Positions 61,372-64,000 of a DNA stretch of 64,000 nt are shown here, one piece after another. The notes under the pieces were generated by a model. It was not told the origin of the DNA and made no database searches. It saw only the letters and a program-made list of their open reading frames with translations. The stretch is from Gerris lacustris. Its lineage: Eukaryota; Arthropoda; Insecta; Hemiptera; Gerridae. The stretch is from positions 60,517,832 to 60,581,831 of the forward strand of contig OX578283.1 of NCBI GenBank assembly GCA_951217055.1, written 5' to 3'. Within the stretch, counting starts at the first letter, position 1; each line of letters starts with the position of its first letter. A program made the position numbers and the translations under genes.

Positions 61372-61888
61372 CTTTACTAAAGATTACTACAATAAATTTA
61401 AGAAATTATTTAAATTTTTACTTCACAATTAGAGATTTTTCAGTGCAGTAAAAGTTAACCAGTTAACCTTATATATGTTTATAACCTTTCTTTGTTTTTA
61501 GATAGACTTTATTTTTTTTCTTCTTCTTTATGATTATTTTTAATCTTTTGTGTATAATAATTAAGTTAATCTCTTAATTTCAACGTTTTATTCTTAAATT
61601 TAATTAATGATTGAAATTATTAAGCTAATAAATGTTTTATAGAATAATTAAAAAACATAAGAAGTATTGGAAATATTTCAAATCTTTGTTTAGTTTAGGA
61701 TATTCTAAACGCACAATTTTTTCCTTTTTTCCCTCGCGATGTTAATTTTTCCCCGCAATTTTTAAAAACGCTGTAACCTATTTGTATGGTTTCTTGTTCT
61801 TGTTTGAAAATGAACGCCATATTATTTGTTCGAATCAATTTTCTATATTCTATGTGATTTTTTGTTTTTTTACTGACACTCTAGTAAT
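61372..61888. promoter_or_regulatory. Shared divergent promoter region between POLR2I and the DTL-like gene
   Basis: The two start codons lie head-to-head 517 bases apart with no repeat between them, so both promoters must share this span. It is AT-rich with one local GC-richer patch (about 61733-61790, with TCGCGA). No TATA box or DRE is convincing. A bidirectional housekeeping promoter is an inference from gene orientation. Confidence 0.55.
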
Positions 61889-62270
61889 ATGTATAACATC
61901 GTTGAAGTACTAGAAAGACAAAAAATTGGATTAGGTAAGATATATTAGTAAATAAGCCTTTGTTTTGATCTCTGTTACGCTTTGTTTACTTGGGTTTGTA
62001 TTGCTAGTTTAACGTTTGTTTGTTATCATAATGTGTTGATTGTTATTTTTTCAGGACGTTATAATAAAACAGAAATAGCCTTTAAAGATCTTTATGGATT
62101 AAGTGACGATAACGTAGAAGATTTGGATAACTGTCCTCTATTTGCCGCCCGCTTCTGTCCGTTATTAAGTTATAAAGATGTGATAGCCGTCGCTGCAGAA
62201 GACGGAAATGTTATTGTCAGAAATTGTTTGTATCCATTGACGTCTCCAAAAGCTCTTGGAACCTATCACC
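61889..62270 (+). CDS. DTL: WD40 protein, probable DTL/CDT2 N-terminus (partial, first 2 exons)
   Basis: Exon 1 is 61889-61934 (MYNIVEVLERQKIGLG) with a GTAAGA donor. Exon 2 is 62055-62270 after a TTTTCAG acceptor and ends at another GTAAGA. Phases agree, giving 87 codons. The segment ARFCP, then DVIAVAAEDGNVIVRNC, matches the first propeller blade of DTL/CDT2 proteins, where the same position reads like LAVANEEGFVRLYN. CDT2 is the substrate receptor of the CRL4 ubiquitin ligase that destroys CDT1 and other PCNA-bound proteins in S phase. The rest of the gene must lie beyond 64000; no further exon was found in 62271-64000. Only one blade is visible, so another WD40 family is possible. Confidence 0.6.
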
Positions 62271-62821
62271 GTAAGATATTCATATTTTTACTTATATCCT
62301 TGCTTGTTTAATTGGATCCTGTTATACAATGAATGTATTTTTGCGTTCACTAAAAATTATCGAGGGTAAACAGAAAGCTGTTCCTCCACTTCTGTTGTTT
62401 TATCGCTATTCGAGATTATGTTATTTCTAAGTGATATACTTTAACTTCAAAAAATAAAAGTTAATAATGATTCTGTGGCTTAAATAATGGTTTTTTCTTT
62501 TATAAACTACTATATATTTTTATTTACCACTTTATATGCAACTTGCTTTCTTTAAGGTAGGCTGTTTTCAAATCCATGCCTTAAAACATCTATTTAATAA
62601 GAAGTAAATGAAACTTTTTTAAAAGGAATTTTCTTCAATATGAAAAGGTAAAAATTACATTGACAAACCTTTGTTGGACGCATATATGTATGAGTATAGT
62701 AGGTCAAAATCAGATACGTGATCTTAGATATTGTAACATTCACTTGGAAGTGGTTTGTTTATATCTTTTTAGAACATAGATACATAATTCATTGTTCTAG
62801 TAAGTAGTCTTCATGGTTTAA

Positions 62822-63454
62822 CCCTGGAATGCTAATGGTAGTCGAATCGACGAGCACAGTTTGAACCTTAACCTTTAACGCTGGTATGCGATGGTGATGG
62901 GTATCCCATCCTTCTTCAGTGCTTGCACTGGTTAGTAACACACCTGCTAGTGTAGCGGTAGTAGTCCTTTTGAGCATACCAACAAGTTAATACGTTTTCT
63001 GACAAATTCCCTTCAAAGCTACTGTGTTGATTCGACTTACATTTAGTAATAAACGTAGGGAATTAATTGGTTGTCGAATGAGCCTATAGCCTGGGGTAAG
63101 GGGTAATAGGCCTAGGGGTAAGGGGCAATGGGCCTAGGGTAATTGGCCTTGGGCCAGAGACCAATGGCCGATAATCTGGGGCCTGGAGAACTTAGCAAAG
63201 GGCCTAGGGCTTTTGGCCTGGGGCATGGGACCTGGTGCATTAATGTTCACTCAATTTCAGATTCTTCTGATGTTCCTACTAAGTTATTTGTCATCAAATG
63301 TTTGTATATCTCACTAAAAGATTTAATAATGAGTTCTTAATAGTTTTCTCTTTATAAAAGTGTAGTTTCAGCCCAAATAATGCATTTTCTTCGTATGTTA
63401 GTCGAATCGACGAAGGTTTAGTAATACCAGCCATCCAATTTTAGCATTTAAGGG
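62822..63454. mobile_element. piggyBac-type MITE in DTL intron 2
   Basis: TTAA flanks both ends (62818-62821 and 63455-63458). The ends are CCCTGGAATGCTAA and, reversed, CCCTTAAATGCTAA. Subterminal AGTCGAATCGACGA is inverted at both sides. The middle (63085-63235) holds a degenerate GGCCTAGGGG-type repeat. Confidence 0.8.
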
Positions 63455-64000
63455 TTAAGAGCACATTTTCTTCCTTTTTTTGTTAATTTTTTCTTATATT
63501 TATGAAGATAAAGTGTGGAATTTTAATAACATTCCTTTCTTGTCACCTATATTATGTGTAATTTCAATAAATATTACAATTTCTGTTTACCTCTTGGATA
63601 TATATATTTAGGGGTTTTATCCCTGACTATAGACCCTTCTAATTGCTTGGTCTTTTCGGTGTGTGTTTGTGGAATCTACAGTATTTGAGGATAACAAAGA
63701 GAACTGTTTTGATGACAGCACGGGAAATTAAAAAAATGGGGGGGTAGCCAATAAGAGCTCCAGATTTAGACGTCTCAAAGGTAGGGCCAACTAGGCAAAC
63801 AAAAATGTTACTGGATAACCTCAGGATTACTGCCTAGTGGCTTTATTTTTTCCCTCACATTAGTTGGCCAATCTGAGAGTCACAAAACAATTCTCTTTGT
63901 AAAAATGCTGTAGTTTTAATAGATTAGAAATCTTTGCTACTGGGCATTATTAATATGACGTTTTTATTATAGCTAGACCATTTTTAATATCCTCATAAAC

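Noticed and set aside
61746..61759. E2F-like site (TTTTTCCCCGC) upstream of the DTL-like gene
   Set aside because: It departs from TTTSSCGC by one position, and one such hit in 500 bases is not informative.

Overview
This is a window of an AT-rich animal nuclear genome, most likely an arthropod and probably an insect. Coding exons are short and joined by GT-AG introns with matching phases. The DHHC protein reads closest to the insect Dnz1 type. Introns and spacers are packed with mariner, pogo, hAT, LINE, SINE, inverted-repeat (MITE) and minisatellite sequence. I cannot place the species more closely.

Layout: (1) 1482-19474, minus strand: the first eight coding exons (485 codons) of a CFAP44-like WD40 protein of motile cilia and sperm flagella; the gene runs off the left edge. 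(2) 17592-18038, plus strand: an intronless TXNDC17/TRP14-type thioredoxin inside CFAP44 intron 1. (3) 19475-26009: repeat-filled spacer. (4) 26010-33532, plus strand: a five-exon DHHC palmitoyltransferase. (5) 33533-48942: a 15 kb spacer of tandem arrays, foldback elements and dead transposons. (6) 48943-61371, minus strand: complete five-exon POLR2I (RPB9), whose 9.3 kb first intron holds (7) an intronless TAF5 gene on the plus strand (53289-55361). (8) From 61889, plus strand: the first two exons of a WD40 protein that looks like DTL/CDT2, divergent from POLR2I across about 0.5 kb and running off the right edge.

The splice models were built by hand: donor/acceptor phases agree at every junction and the joined peptides read through without stops. 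Two Pol II initiation genes (RPB9 and TFIID subunit TAF5) are nested together. CFAP44 is a cilium gene; TXNDC17 (cytosolic redox) and the DHHC enzyme (membrane protein lipidation) are housekeeping genes with no evident link to it.

The most unusual signal is a recurrent hammerhead-ribozyme-like core (CUGANGA, hairpin, GAAA, then a predicted 2-bp helix III and an NUH site). It occurs as inverted pairs in several foldback repeats (9.6, 36.3, 42.4 and 47.8 kb) plus a lone copy at 40.5 kb. Across three families the second predicted helix III pair is C-G, A-U or U-A, which looks like covariation.
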